22,535 bases of DNA from JBOFZL01 sp051655155 (GTDB lineage: Bacteria > Bacillota > Clostridia > Peptostreptococcales > Filifactoraceae), in NCBI GenBank assembly GCA_051655155.1, contig JBOFZL010000013.1, forward strand, positions 1 through 22,535, written 5' to 3'. Below the pieces are notes generated by a model. The model had not been told where the DNA came from, did no database searches, and saw nothing but the letters and a program-made list of their open reading frames with translations. The translations under genes were made by a program, and so were the position numbers. Below, in pieces: positions 14,062-22,535 of the stretch. The number at the start of each line of letters is the position of its first letter. Position 1 is the first letter of the stretch.

Positions 14062-15390
14062 CTATTTTGTGTTTCTTCTACGTTTAGCTAAAATTTCTTG
14101 TTTTGCAACTCTTATTGATTGAAGTAAAGGTCTTTTAGCTGGGCACACAAATGAACATGATCCACATTCAATACAATCAAGAGCTCTAAATTCCTCAGCC
14201 TTATCATAATTATATAAAATCGAAAAGGCACTAATATTCATTGGTTGTATACTAGCTGGGCAAATGCTTATACATTTTCCACATCTTATACAGTTACTTG
14301 ATTCTAAATCTTTTATTTCATCATTTGTCAAACATAGAATCCCAGAACTTCCTTTTACAGCTGGAACGTCAGTTGTTGCTTGAGCAATTCCCATCATTGG
14401 ACCACCACTTATAATCTTACCTGGTTGTTGATTAAAACCACCACATTGATCTATCAATTCACTATAAAGTGTTCCCATTTTTATAATTAAATTTTTAGGA
14501 TCAACAATTGCACTTCCCGTAATAGTACAAATTCTATCGATTAATGGCATTCCAGTTTTTAAAGTTTTTCCTATTTGAGATGAAGTTGCAACATTAGTAA
14601 CCACAACACCTACATCCATTGGTAATCCTCCAGATGGAACTTCTCGCTTACTACAAGCATAAATTAATTGTTTTTCAGCTCCTTGTGGATATTTCGTTTG
14701 TAAACCAACCACCTGTATTTCGGATATATCACCTACTATTTCTTTCATTTTGGAAATACAATCTGGTTTATTATCCTCAATTCCAATATAACCCTTTTTA
14801 ACATCCAAAAGTTTCATCATAGCTTTTAATCCATAAACTATATCCTCTGGTTGTTCAAGCATAAGTCTGTGATCTGCTGTAAGATATGGCTCACATTCTG
14901 CACCATTAAGTACTATAATGTCTATCGGTTTTTCTTTTGGTGGTGAAAGTTTAACATGAGTTGGAAATGTAGCTCCACCCATACCAACAATACCAGCTTC
15001 CTTAATAGCATTCATAATATCTTCTTTTGAAAGCTCTTCCAAAGACTTATATGGTTTAATGCTTTCACAAATTTCTTCGGTCATATCATTTTCAATGACT
15101 ATGACTGCAGATTTTTGTCCTCCTGGAACTGTTTTAGTAATAATTTCTTTTACAACACCTGAAACCGAAGAATGTACATTTGCTGATACAAAACCTGACA
15201 TTTCGCCAATTTTTTGACCAACTTTTACTCTATCATTAGGTGAAACAACAGGAGAAGCTGGTGCTCCAATATGCTGTGATAATGGAATATACACTATCTT
15301 TGGCATAGATGAATTTTCTAACGGCTTATTCTCTGTAGTTTTTTTGTTGTGAGGTGGATGGATACCACCTCTAAAGCTTAAAAGACTCAC
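14062..15390 (-). CDS. rnfC: Rnf complex NADH-binding subunit RnfC
   Basis: Peripheral cytoplasmic subunit that carries the NAD(H) site, FMN and two [4Fe-4S] clusters; first gene of the operon. From GTG 15390-15388 it has 442 residues and begins VSLLSFRGGIHPPHNKKTT, the classic RnfC opening. An ideal AAGGAGGT lies 7 bases upstream. An upstream GTG at 15453 would add 21 residues, but it lies at the predicted transcription start and lacks a ribosome binding site. Further features are the biotinyl/lipoyl-like sandwich near the N-terminus, GIVGMGGATFPTHVKL (dinucleotide/FMN site), and two cluster motifs near the C-terminus: CIRCGKCISICP (C367-C377) and CIECGSCSFVCP (C406-C416). Gene order C-D-G-E-A-B is that of clostridial Rnf operons. 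Confidence 0.96.
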   Translation of the reverse strand: MSLLSFRGGIHPPHNKKTTENKPLENSSMPKIVYIPLSQHIGAPASPVVSPNDRVKVGQKIGEMSGFVSANVHSSVSGVVKEIITKTVPGGQKSAVIVIENDMTEEICESIKPYKSLEELSKEDIMNAIKEAGIVGMGGATFPTHVKLSPPKEKPIDIIVLNGAECEPYLTADHRLMLEQPEDIVYGLKAMMKLLDVKKGYIGIEDNKPDCISKMKEIVGDISEIQVVGLQTKYPQGAEKQLIYACSKREVPSGGLPMDVGVVVTNVATSSQIGKTLKTGMPLIDRICTITGSAIVDPKNLIIKMGTLYSELIDQCGGFNQQPGKIISGGPMMGIAQATTDVPAVKGSSGILCLTNDEIKDLESSNCIRCGKCISICPASIQPMNISAFSILYNYDKAEEFRALDCIECGSCSFVCPAKRPLLQSIRVAKQEILAKRRRNTK

Positions 15391-15460
15391 TAAAGATACC
15401 TCCTTAAGTAAATTAATGCTTAAATTTTTTAGATTTGTTGAATAATAGCACACTATTATT

Positions 15461-15489
15461 ATTATACTACATTAATTTCATTTTGTTAA
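15461..15489 (-). promoter_or_regulatory. Promoter of the rnf operon
   Basis: TTAACA (15489-15484; one mismatch to TTGACA), a 17-base spacer and a perfect TATAAT (15466-15461) form a strong sigma-A-type promoter. The start point would be near 15454, leaving a leader of about 64 bases before the rnfC GTG. It lies in the 126-base gap after miaA, where no clear terminator was seen, so some readthrough from the miaA side remains possible. Confidence 0.78.
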
Positions 15490-15516
15490 ATATAGATATA
15501 ATTTTCACATATTATT

Positions 15517-16437
15517 TTAAATTAGACTATAAATTTCTTCTAAAATTTTATTATATAACATATTTTGTATATTAATCATAGTAGAGCCTTCATATTTTTT
15601 AAACCAAGTGAGTTGTCTTTTAGCATATCGTCTTGAATCCCTTTTTATTAATTCAACAGTATCACTTAAGTTTATGGTTCCATCTAGATATTCTAACACT
15701 TGCCTGTATCCTATTGCTTTCATTGATTGATAACCTGAATCTAACCCTTCTTCTTTTAACATTCTTACTTCGTTAATAAGGTTTTCTGCAATCATATTAT
15801 CGACTCTTTTATCTATATTTTTATATAAATCTTCTCTGTCTCTATTTAAAATAATAATTTGACTATTTAATTCATTTCTCTTGATTAAATCTTTTTTAAA
15901 ATCTTTTTTTATTTCATGATTTTCTAATACTTCAATGGCTCTTATCACTCTTCTTGGGTTTTTTAAATCTATATTACCCAAATTATTGGGATTGAGATTG
16001 AAAAGTATTTCTAATAGTTTGTCATTACCACTTGTAAATAAAATTTCTTCTAATTCTTTTCTTCTTTTAACGTTCTTTTTTGTAGAACTAAAATTCATAT
16101 CATAAATTATCGAATCAATATAAAGTCCAGTTCCACCTACTATTATTGGTAGTTTTTTTCTAGAATGGATATCTTTAATTTTATTTAATGCCATAATTTG
16201 ATATTCTGAAGCAGAAAAATCTTTAGTTGGTTCAAGAATATCTATAAGGTGATGCTTAATGCCATCCATTTCATCAGGTTTAATTTTAGCTGTTCCAATA
16301 TCCATTCTTTTATAGATTTGCATTGAATCAGAAGAAATAATTTCCCCATTATATTTTTTTGCTATGTCTATAGATATTTTAGTTTTTCCTACACCTGTTG
16401 GTCCAGTTAGTATAATTACTTTAATTTTATCCTTCAT
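15517..16437 (-). CDS. miaA: tRNA dimethylallyltransferase MiaA
   Basis: Transfers a dimethylallyl group from DMAPP to N6 of A37 in tRNAs that read UNN codons, the first step toward ms2i6A. The 306 residues are normal. The N-terminal P-loop is GPTGVGKT (12-19). SSDSMQIYKRMDIGTAK carries the DSxQ motif with the catalytic Asp region, GGTGLYIDS is the next conserved block, and ESMKAIGYRQ-like GYQSMKAIGYRQVLEYL lies near the C-terminus, ahead of RRYAKRQLTWFKK. The ATG immediately follows the mutL TAG (adjacent, no gap), with AAAGGAT in the last mutL codons as ribosome binding site. MiaB, which performs the second step on the same base, is encoded three genes upstream in the same cluster. Confidence 0.96.
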   Translation of the reverse strand: MKDKIKVIILTGPTGVGKTKISIDIAKKYNGEIISSDSMQIYKRMDIGTAKIKPDEMDGIKHHLIDILEPTKDFSASEYQIMALNKIKDIHSRKKLPIIVGGTGLYIDSIIYDMNFSSTKKNVKRRKELEEILFTSGNDKLLEILFNLNPNNLGNIDLKNPRRVIRAIEVLENHEIKKDFKKDLIKRNELNSQIIILNRDREDLYKNIDKRVDNMIAENLINEVRMLKEEGLDSGYQSMKAIGYRQVLEYLDGTINLSDTVELIKRDSRRYAKRQLTWFKKYEGSTMINIQNMLYNKILEEIYSLI

Positions 16438-18288
16438 CTATTGTATCCTTTTAAACATAATTTCTATATCTCTTTTTGATAATGCTAAAAATATTGGTCT
16501 TCCATGTGGACATGTAAATTTATTATTGCATTTGTTTAATTTTCTTAACAATTCTTTTGTTTCTATTTCTTTAATTTTATAATTTGCTTTAATTGCAGCT
16601 TTACATGCCAATGATGCAATTTTTTCTTTATAGTATTCCCCTTCATGTATATTAGCTCTTTTCATTATTGAATCTAAAATTTCTAACAAGAAATTTTCGT
16701 TCTCTTCTTTAGAAAATAATGATGGAACCTCTCTAATCACTATAGTTTTATTTCCGAAACCTTCTGTCTTATACCCATAAGAATTTATCAAGTTTATATT
16801 TTCTATAAACACTTCATACTCATCATTGCTTAGCTCTAAAATCTGGGGTACTAACAATACTTGGGAGTGAATATGAGAATTTTTATATTCCTCCATATAT
16901 TTTTCGAATAAAATCCGTTCATGAGCCGCATGTTGATCTATATAATACATTTTATCTTCCTGTATGGCGATTATATATGTTCCAAATACTCTTCCTATAG
17001 GTAGCATCAACTCTAAATTTAACTCATTGTTTCTTTCTAAATTTTGAATTCTAGATAGATCATTATCATAAATATAATCATTAATTACATCATTAACTTT
17101 ATTTTCTACTATTAAATTTACAGCATTTCTTATATTATTATTGCCTAAACTATTTGAATTAAAATCAGTCTCATAATGAGCTTTTGCTTCGGAAAGCAGG
17201 TTGTAACTATAACTTTCTCTGTCAATTTCATTATTTTTGTTTGATATTTTAAAAAAATCAAATTCTTTTACGATATTAGGAATCATATTTGAATGGGATT
17301 TAAAAATATTGTTTTTTACCGCCCTATAAATCATATCTTCTACAATATTTGAATTTTCAATTTTAACTTCCATTTTTGATGGATGAACATTTGCATCGAT
17401 TTTTTTTTTATTAATAATTATATTTAAAAAGTAATTAGGGTGTTTTCTTATTGGAATAATATTTTTATAAGCATATTCTAATTTAGAAAATAATGGAGAT
17501 ACTTTAATTACTCTCGAGTTAATCTCTAAAACTTGATTTTTTTTTGTACTACTGTACCCAGAGGTATTTGAGATGTACCCTTTAATTATAACGCCCTCAC
17601 CTACTTCTTCATTAATCTCAATTAAGTTTAAAGATACATTCTTTCCATACACAATCTTTATTGTATTTAGAAGATCACCATCACCAAGCGTTTGTATAAT
17701 CAATTTATTATCTATAATCAATTTAAATATAATATTACAATTTGATATTGCTAAACGCATAACTACATCAACTATTGCATTATTTTCTTTTACTGCTTGC
17801 TTTAAAAATTTTTTTCTTGCAGGAGTATTATAAAAAACATCTTCAACTATTATTGTAGTTCCTTGAGATGATGCAATTAATTCCTTTTTCAAAATTGAAG
17901 ATTCTTCAACATTTAATTTGTATGCATATTCTGATTCAATATACTTTGATATTAGTGTAACTTTTGAAACGGATGATATTGCTGATAGTGCTTCTCCCCG
18001 AAATCCATTAGTTGATAATTCGCTTAAATCTTCAATTTTTTTTAACTTACTTGTTGAGTGACGCAAAAAAACCTTATCAAGTTGAGATTCATGAATTCCT
18101 ATACCATCATCAGTGACTCTAATATAATCAATGCCACCTTCTTTAATCTCTATAACTATTGTTTTAGCCTCTGCATCAATAGAATTTTCCACTAACTCTT
18201 TAACTATTGATGCTGGTTTTTCTACGACTTCCCCAGCTGAAATCATGTTTACTGTATTTTTATCTAGTACTGTAATAAAGTTTTTCAA
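16438..18288 (-). CDS. mutL: DNA mismatch repair protein MutL
   Basis: GHKL ATPase and nicking endonuclease that couples MutS mismatch recognition to strand removal. The N-terminal ATPase region shows AGEVVEKPASIVKELVENSI (catalytic Glu and Mg-binding Asn), TDDGIGI, STSKLKKIEDL and NGFRGEAL. After a variable, Asn-rich linker, the C-terminal domain has the endonuclease motif DQHAAHERILFEK (from D451), ACKAAIKAN and CPHGRP (C593), so this is the nicking type expected where MutH is absent. The ATG at 18294 overlaps the mutS stop as ATGA, but it lies only one base after AGGAGG. TTG at 18288 lies 7 bases from AGGAGG and gives MKNFITVLD, so TTG is preferred (616 residues against 618). It is translationally coupled to mutS. 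Confidence 0.95.
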   Translation of the reverse strand: MKNFITVLDKNTVNMISAGEVVEKPASIVKELVENSIDAEAKTIVIEIKEGGIDYIRVTDDGIGIHESQLDKVFLRHSTSKLKKIEDLSELSTNGFRGEALSAISSVSKVTLISKYIESEYAYKLNVEESSILKKELIASSQGTTIIVEDVFYNTPARKKFLKQAVKENNAIVDVVMRLAISNCNIIFKLIIDNKLIIQTLGDGDLLNTIKIVYGKNVSLNLIEINEEVGEGVIIKGYISNTSGYSSTKKNQVLEINSRVIKVSPLFSKLEYAYKNIIPIRKHPNYFLNIIINKKKIDANVHPSKMEVKIENSNIVEDMIYRAVKNNIFKSHSNMIPNIVKEFDFFKISNKNNEIDRESYSYNLLSEAKAHYETDFNSNSLGNNNIRNAVNLIVENKVNDVINDYIYDNDLSRIQNLERNNELNLELMLPIGRVFGTYIIAIQEDKMYYIDQHAAHERILFEKYMEEYKNSHIHSQVLLVPQILELSNDEYEVFIENINLINSYGYKTEGFGNKTIVIREVPSLFSKEENENFLLEILDSIMKRANIHEGEYYKEKIASLACKAAIKANYKIKEIETKELLRKLNKCNNKFTCPHGRPIFLALSKRDIEIMFKRIQ

Positions 18289-18290
18289 AT

Positions 18291-20906
18291 TCATTCCTCC
18301 TCAGATAAAAGAGAATTTTTAATTTTATTAAGTTCAAGCAAAGCTTCTATAGGTGTTAATATATCGATATTTAACATTTTAATTTTGTCTATAATAATTT
18401 TTTCTTTTATTGAAATTACATCATTGCATTTTTCTGATGCTATATTTGATATTGTCTCAAGTGAAAGTTGTTGGTACTCTTCTGAGACAACTTTCTCCAT
18501 TTTACTATTAAACTCTAAGCTGTTTAATTTGTTTTTTGCTATTTCAATTATTTCTTTAGGAAGTTTAGCCATTTCTGCCACATGGATTCCATAACTTTTA
18601 TCAGCTCGTCCCTTTACTACTTTTCGTAAAAATAACACTCTATCGTTAATTTCTTCCACTAAGACAGAATAATTTTTCACATTTTTTAATTCAAATTCCA
18701 TGTCAGTTATTTCATGATAATGAGTCGAAAACAAAGTTGCAGCTTTAATATTCTCGCTAATATACTTTATAATTCCATAAGCTATACTCATACCATCATA
18801 TGTGCTTGTACCTCGCCCAACCTCATCTAAAATAACTAAGCTTGATTTAGTAGCATTTTTTAAAATATATGAAACTTCATCCATTTCAACCATAAATGTA
18901 CTTTGACCTTGAGTCAGGTCATCTGCTGCTCCAACTCGAGAATAAACTGCATCAATCAAATTTATATTTGCTTTTTTAGCTGGAACAAAACAACCGATAT
19001 GTGCCATTATTGTAATTAATGCAACTTGTCGCATATATGTTGATTTACCTCCCATATTAGGACCAGTTATGATTGATATTGGAGTATCGCTATTTATATT
19101 GGTATCATTAGGAATATATGAATAATCATCTATTATTGTTTCTAAAATTGGATGTCTTCCATCACAAATTTCATATATACCTTCAGTATTTATTTTAGGT
19201 TTCGTATAATTATTTTTAATACTCGCTAAAGATAAAGATAGAAGGCAATCAATCACAGAAATTTTTTTAAAAGTTTCTTGAATTCGCTTCATATCTTCTT
19301 TTATTTCTTTTTTTAAGTCAGTAAATATCTCTTGTTGTAGTACAAGTATCTTATGCTGTGATGATAGAATTTTTATTTCTATATTTTTTAATCTATCATT
19401 AATATATCTTTCACCATTTGATAGAGTCTGTTTTCTTATATAATCAACAGGTGGAATAAACTCTTTTAAATTACTATTTGAAATTTCGATATAATAACCA
19501 AATACTTTGTTGTATTTTACCTTAAGATTTTTTATCCCTGTTTTTTCTCTTTCTTCTTGCTCTATATCCAATAATATTTTTGCAGAATTATTTTGTAAAG
19601 AAACATATTCATCTAACTCCTTTGAATAGCCTTCGCATATAACTATATCTCCTTTAGAAATAGAGCCAGGATCTTCTATAATACAACTTGATATTTTTAA
19701 ATATATGTCAGAAAGGTCATCAAACTCTAAATTTCTAATTTTAATAGAATCAAATTTTTTAATGACATTTTTTAGTTCTGGTAATTTTTTAAAAGATTTT
19801 CTAAGATGTGATACATCTCTTGGTGTTATTGACTCATAAGTAAGTTTTGCAATTATTCTATCAACATCATATATTCCTTTTAAGCTCTGTATTAACTCAT
19901 CTCTATTTATATGTTCTTTATTAAATGATTCTATTACAGAAAACCTAAATTCAATTTCAGAAACATTTTGTAACGGTTGTTCAATCCATGATTTTAGCTT
20001 TCTTGATCCCATGGAAGTTTTTGTATAATCCAAAACATCAAATAAGGTATTCTTCTTTAATCGTGTTGTTGAATTTTCTATTAGTTCTAGGTTTCTTCTC
20101 GTATTAATATCTATCTTAACATATCCACTCTCATGATAAGAACTAATATTATATATATTAGTAGGAGCATACTTTTGAGTATATGATATATAGCTAAGTA
20201 AGTTTAATATAGATTCAATATCATCATCAATAGTTGATATTTTTTTTATATTTTCAAAAATTGGTCCATTTATAATATCTTCTCTTACAATATTTGGATT
20301 TATAGAAAGTAATATGTTATTCAAGTCTAAAAAATTTCTAAAATCTAACTTTATATCTTCTTCCAAATTTAAATATTCTCCAAAAAATATTATCTCACAC
20401 ACATTATTTTTTCTTATAATATCTAAAATTTCATCTTGATTACAATTTCCATACTTAACTATGCCACTAATTATATCACAAAATGAAAACATAACTTTAC
20501 CACTTTGGGTTAAATTAATTGAAAATAAATTTCCATTTCCCGAATTAAGTTCATCACTAAAATTTGTAGAAGGTGTTATAATTCTCACGACATCTCTTCC
20601 AACAATATTTTTTGTTGATTTAGGATCTTCTATTTGCTCACAAATAGCTACCTTTCTTCCATTTTTAATGAGTTTTTGAATATATGATTCAGCACTGTGA
20701 AATGGAACTCCACACATCGGAACTTTTTCTTCTAAACCACATGATTTTCCTGTAAGGACAATTTCTAGCAAATTAGAAGCATCTACAGCATCTTCAAAAA
20801 ACATCTCATAAAAGTCACCTAATCTAAAAAAAAGTATACAATCCTGATGTTTTTCTTTTATCTCTATATACTGTTTCATCATAGGTGTTAATTTTTCAAA
20901 ATTCAA
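18291..20906 (-). CDS. mutS: DNA mismatch repair protein MutS
   Basis: Mismatch-recognition ATPase, 871 residues, the usual length. It starts at TTG 20906-20904, seven bases after AGGAGG; the translation MNFEKLTPMMKQYIEIK fits the family start. The mismatch wedge F-x-E is present as GDFYEMF (F32, E34). The connector, lever (NTRRNLELIENSTTRLKK near 290) and clamp regions follow. The ATPase has Walker A GPNMGGKST (615-623), TQGQSTFMVEM, Walker B VILDEVGRGTST (D694, E695) and the FSTHYHE switch. Charged C-terminal residues end at SEEE, overlapping mutL. It lies 11 bases after miaB. The whole set helicase-miaB-mutS-mutL-miaA is closely spaced and probably cotranscribed. Confidence 0.97.
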   Translation of the reverse strand: MNFEKLTPMMKQYIEIKEKHQDCILFFRLGDFYEMFFEDAVDASNLLEIVLTGKSCGLEEKVPMCGVPFHSAESYIQKLIKNGRKVAICEQIEDPKSTKNIVGRDVVRIITPSTNFSDELNSGNGNLFSINLTQSGKVMFSFCDIISGIVKYGNCNQDEILDIIRKNNVCEIIFFGEYLNLEEDIKLDFRNFLDLNNILLSINPNIVREDIINGPIFENIKKISTIDDDIESILNLLSYISYTQKYAPTNIYNISSYHESGYVKIDINTRRNLELIENSTTRLKKNTLFDVLDYTKTSMGSRKLKSWIEQPLQNVSEIEFRFSVIESFNKEHINRDELIQSLKGIYDVDRIIAKLTYESITPRDVSHLRKSFKKLPELKNVIKKFDSIKIRNLEFDDLSDIYLKISSCIIEDPGSISKGDIVICEGYSKELDEYVSLQNNSAKILLDIEQEEREKTGIKNLKVKYNKVFGYYIEISNSNLKEFIPPVDYIRKQTLSNGERYINDRLKNIEIKILSSQHKILVLQQEIFTDLKKEIKEDMKRIQETFKKISVIDCLLSLSLASIKNNYTKPKINTEGIYEICDGRHPILETIIDDYSYIPNDTNINSDTPISIITGPNMGGKSTYMRQVALITIMAHIGCFVPAKKANINLIDAVYSRVGAADDLTQGQSTFMVEMDEVSYILKNATKSSLVILDEVGRGTSTYDGMSIAYGIIKYISENIKAATLFSTHYHEITDMEFELKNVKNYSVLVEEINDRVLFLRKVVKGRADKSYGIHVAEMAKLPKEIIEIAKNKLNSLEFNSKMEKVVSEEYQQLSLETISNIASEKCNDVISIKEKIIIDKIKMLNIDILTPIEALLELNKIKNSLLSEEE

Positions 20907-20917
20907 ATTACAACCTC

Positions 20918-22336
20918 CTATACTAACTCACCATAAAGAGAAAATGGTTTTGGTTTTGTTATTTTAACTTTTACTATTTCTCCAATAAGATTGTTATTTG
21001 CTGGGAATACAACTAATTTACCTTGAAGGTTCCTCCCTATTAAATTATTACTGTCTTTATCGTGAATACCTTCAACAAGAACTTCAACAACCTTACCTTG
21101 ATATGAATAATTTGATATTTTTGTTTGTTCTTGAATTAAGCTCAACAATTTATCAAATCTCTCTTTTTTTACTGAGTCTGGAACATGATTTTCCATTTTT
21201 TCAGCTACAGTTCCCTTCCTTACAGAGTATAAGAAAGTAAATGCTGAATCAAATTTAACTTTTTTAACTAAATCCAGTGTGTCTAGAAAATCATCTTCCG
21301 TTTCACCTGGGAATCCAACCATTATGTCTGTAGTTATAGCAATATTAGGAATTAATTTTCTGATTTTTTCAACTAAAAAAATATAATCCTCTTTTGTATA
21401 ATGTCTATTCATACTCTTTAGCACCTTGCTGCTCCCAGCTTGAAAAGGTAGATGAAGACTTTCACAAACCTTATCTAATCTAGCCATTGCTTCAATCAAT
21501 TCATCTGATAAATCTTTAGGATGAGATGTCATAAACTTAATTCTAACTAATCCGTCTATATCATTTATTCGCTTAAGTAAATCAGCAAAAGTAATAGGAT
21601 TTGACAAAGTTTTTCCATATGAATTTACATTTTGTCCTAATAAAGTTATTTCTTTTACACCTGAGTCTACTAATAATTTCACTTCATTTAAGACATCTTC
21701 TGGTTCTCTACTTCTCTCTCTCCCTCGAGTATAAGGAACTACACAATATGTGCAAAAATTATTACAACCATACATTATGTTAACGAATGCTTTTACTTCA
21801 AATTTTCTAGCTATAGGTAGTCCTTCTATTACATTACCATCTACGTCCCATATATTATATATATGGGACGTGCTATCATTAATATAGTTATAAAGCATTT
21901 GTGGAAACATAAATAAATTATGAGTACCAAAAACAATTCCAACATGAGAAAATTTTGACTTAATTTCTTTTACTACATGTTCTTGTTGCATCATACATCC
22001 ACACACAGCAATTATTAATTTTTTATTTTTTTCTTTTAATGGTTTTAAACTTCCTAAGTTCCCATAAACTTTCAACTCAGCATTTTCCCTAATTGCACAC
22101 GTATTAAAAATAATTATATCAGCTTCTATTTCATTTTCAGCTTCAGTATATCCCATTAATAGGAACATTCCTTTTAAATTTTCAGAGTCATGTTCATTCA
22201 TTTGGCAGCCATATGTTTTTATAAAATATTTATTATTTATATAGTTATTACTTTTTAAATAACTATTAATTTTATTCATAAATACTTCTTGTTCAATAAT
22301 TTGTTCTGTAGTAACTACCTTTATCTCTCGTTTCAT
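20918..22336 (-). CDS. miaB: tRNA-2-methylthio-N6-dimethylallyladenosine synthase MiaB
   Basis: Radical-SAM methylthiotransferase that adds a methylthio group at C2 of i6A37 in tRNA. It has 472 residues, with a 40-residue N-terminal extension common in clostridial MiaB. The UPF0004 domain holds the three Cys of the auxiliary cluster: C44 (TYGCQMNEHDSE), C80 (FNTCAIRENAE) and C114 (AVCGCMMQQEH). The radical SAM motif is GCNNFCTYCVVPYTRGRERS (C191, C195, C198). A TRAM RNA-binding domain occupies about residues 405-470 (VVEVLVEGIHDKDSNNLIGR). The start ATG lies behind ACAGGAGTATTTT, 15 bases after the helicase stop. It works on the product of MiaA, encoded in the same gene cluster. Confidence 0.97.
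   Translation of the reverse strand: MKREIKVVTTEQIIEQEVFMNKINSYLKSNNYINNKYFIKTYGCQMNEHDSENLKGMFLLMGYTEAENEIEADIIIFNTCAIRENAELKVYGNLGSLKPLKEKNKKLIIAVCGCMMQQEHVVKEIKSKFSHVGIVFGTHNLFMFPQMLYNYINDSTSHIYNIWDVDGNVIEGLPIARKFEVKAFVNIMYGCNNFCTYCVVPYTRGRERSREPEDVLNEVKLLVDSGVKEITLLGQNVNSYGKTLSNPITFADLLKRINDIDGLVRIKFMTSHPKDLSDELIEAMARLDKVCESLHLPFQAGSSKVLKSMNRHYTKEDYIFLVEKIRKLIPNIAITTDIMVGFPGETEDDFLDTLDLVKKVKFDSAFTFLYSVRKGTVAEKMENHVPDSVKKERFDKLLSLIQEQTKISNYSYQGKVVEVLVEGIHDKDSNNLIGRNLQGKLVVFPANNNLIGEIVKVKITKPKPFSLYGELV
21843..21871. repeat. Perfect 12-bp inverted repeat inside miaB
   Basis: ACGTCCCATATA (21843-21854) is mirrored exactly at 21860-21871 around a 5-base centre, within codons for about residues 156-165 (HIYNIWDVD region). 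The segment lies between the auxiliary-cluster and radical-SAM motifs, a variable part of MiaB. It would form a stable hairpin in the mRNA. Function is unknown and chance is possible. Confidence 0.6.
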
Positions 22337-22351
22337 AAAATACTCCTGTTA

Positions 22352-22535
22352 TTATTTACTTCTTTGGGGACTTATTTTTTTCCCTTTAATTCTAGTATTT
22401 TTCATGGATGATAGTATTGTTTGCTCATACTTTTCAGGAACTTCAAAAAATGAGAAACCTTCAAATAAATCCACTGCACCTATGTTTTTTCCAGATATAT
22501 TGCACTCACCAGCAACTGCACCTACTATATCAGAA
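22352..22535 (-). CDS. DEAD-box RNA helicase, C-terminal DbpA-type RNA-binding domain (5' part outside window)
   Basis: The last 60 codons of a gene that enters from the right edge. The translation runs SDIVGAVAGECNISGKNIGA, then VDLFEGFSFFEVPEKYEQTI, and ends with a basic tail (RIKGKKISPQRSK) at TAA 22354-22352. The DIVGA(I/V)AGE...GKNIGAVD(L/I)F..FSF.EVP pattern is the DbpA/CsdA RNA-binding domain at the C-terminus of DeaD/DbpA-like ATP-dependent RNA helicases, which act in ribosome assembly and cold adaptation. The helicase core is not in view, so the exact subtype cannot be set. The miaB start follows after 15 bases, suggesting cotranscription. Confidence 0.88.
   Translation of the reverse strand, partial: SDIVGAVAGECNISGKNIGAVDLFEGFSFFEVPEKYEQTILSSMKNTRIKGKKISPQRSK

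Noticed and set aside
15391..15516. Small gene in the miaA-rnfC gap
   Set aside because: The only frame is the N-terminal extension of rnfC from an upstream GTG. It coincides with the promoter and has no ribosome binding site.
1..22535. CRISPR array, tRNA/rRNA genes, insertion sequence or phage module
   Set aside because: No regularly spaced repeats, no cloverleaf or rRNA segments in the gaps, and no transposase, integrase or phage proteins in any frame were seen. Nearly all of the window is filled by recognised chromosomal genes.

Overview
The window is an AT-rich stretch (about 30% G+C or less by eye) in which every supported gene lies on the minus strand, so transcription runs from the right end to the left. 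Gene content points to an anaerobic, low-GC Firmicute of the Clostridia/Tissierellia kind: a complete six-gene Rnf complex, a RnfB with many iron-sulfur motifs, strong AGGAGG ribosome binding sites, several TTG/GTG starts, a Gram-positive-type BMP nucleoside transporter, and one gene that appears to encode a selenocysteine peroxiredoxin. The species cannot be named from this sequence.

Layout in transcription order. (1) 22535-15517: the 3' end of a DEAD-box RNA helicase gene, then miaB, mutS, mutL and miaA, tightly packed (MutS/MutL overlap at the stop, MutL abuts MiaA): tRNA A37 modification plus mismatch repair. (2) 15489-10271: a good sigma-A-type promoter, the rnfCDGEAB operon (ferredoxin:NAD oxidoreductase ion pump) and a strong hairpin terminator. 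(3) 10131-2403: a promoter, then a nucleoside salvage set: ribokinase, ABC ATPase (NupO type), two permeases, a BMP lipoprotein, a stable intercistronic hairpin, and two paralogous nucleoside hydrolases. Together they would import nucleosides, split them into base plus ribose, and phosphorylate the ribose. (4) 2387-2075: a decayed small gene with two stops and a one-base frameshift. (5) 1970-267: maf, radC and a BCP/PrxQ-type peroxiredoxin. (6) 150-1: the 5' end of an oxaloacetate decarboxylase alpha / pyruvate carboxylase B type gene, preceded by a perfect 20-bp palindrome.

The main point of interest is the peroxiredoxin. The apparent 100-residue frame at 267-569 is only the C-terminal part of a 146-codon gene (267-707) in which an in-frame TGA stands exactly where the peroxidatic cysteine belongs (PxxxTxxU). 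A small hairpin at the right distance downstream could serve as a bacterial SECIS element. A start-site-based annotation would truncate this gene and miss its active site. The rest of the window is recognisable housekeeping and energy metabolism, with some regulatory-looking inverted repeats noted separately. No tRNA, rRNA, CRISPR array, insertion sequence or phage gene was seen.
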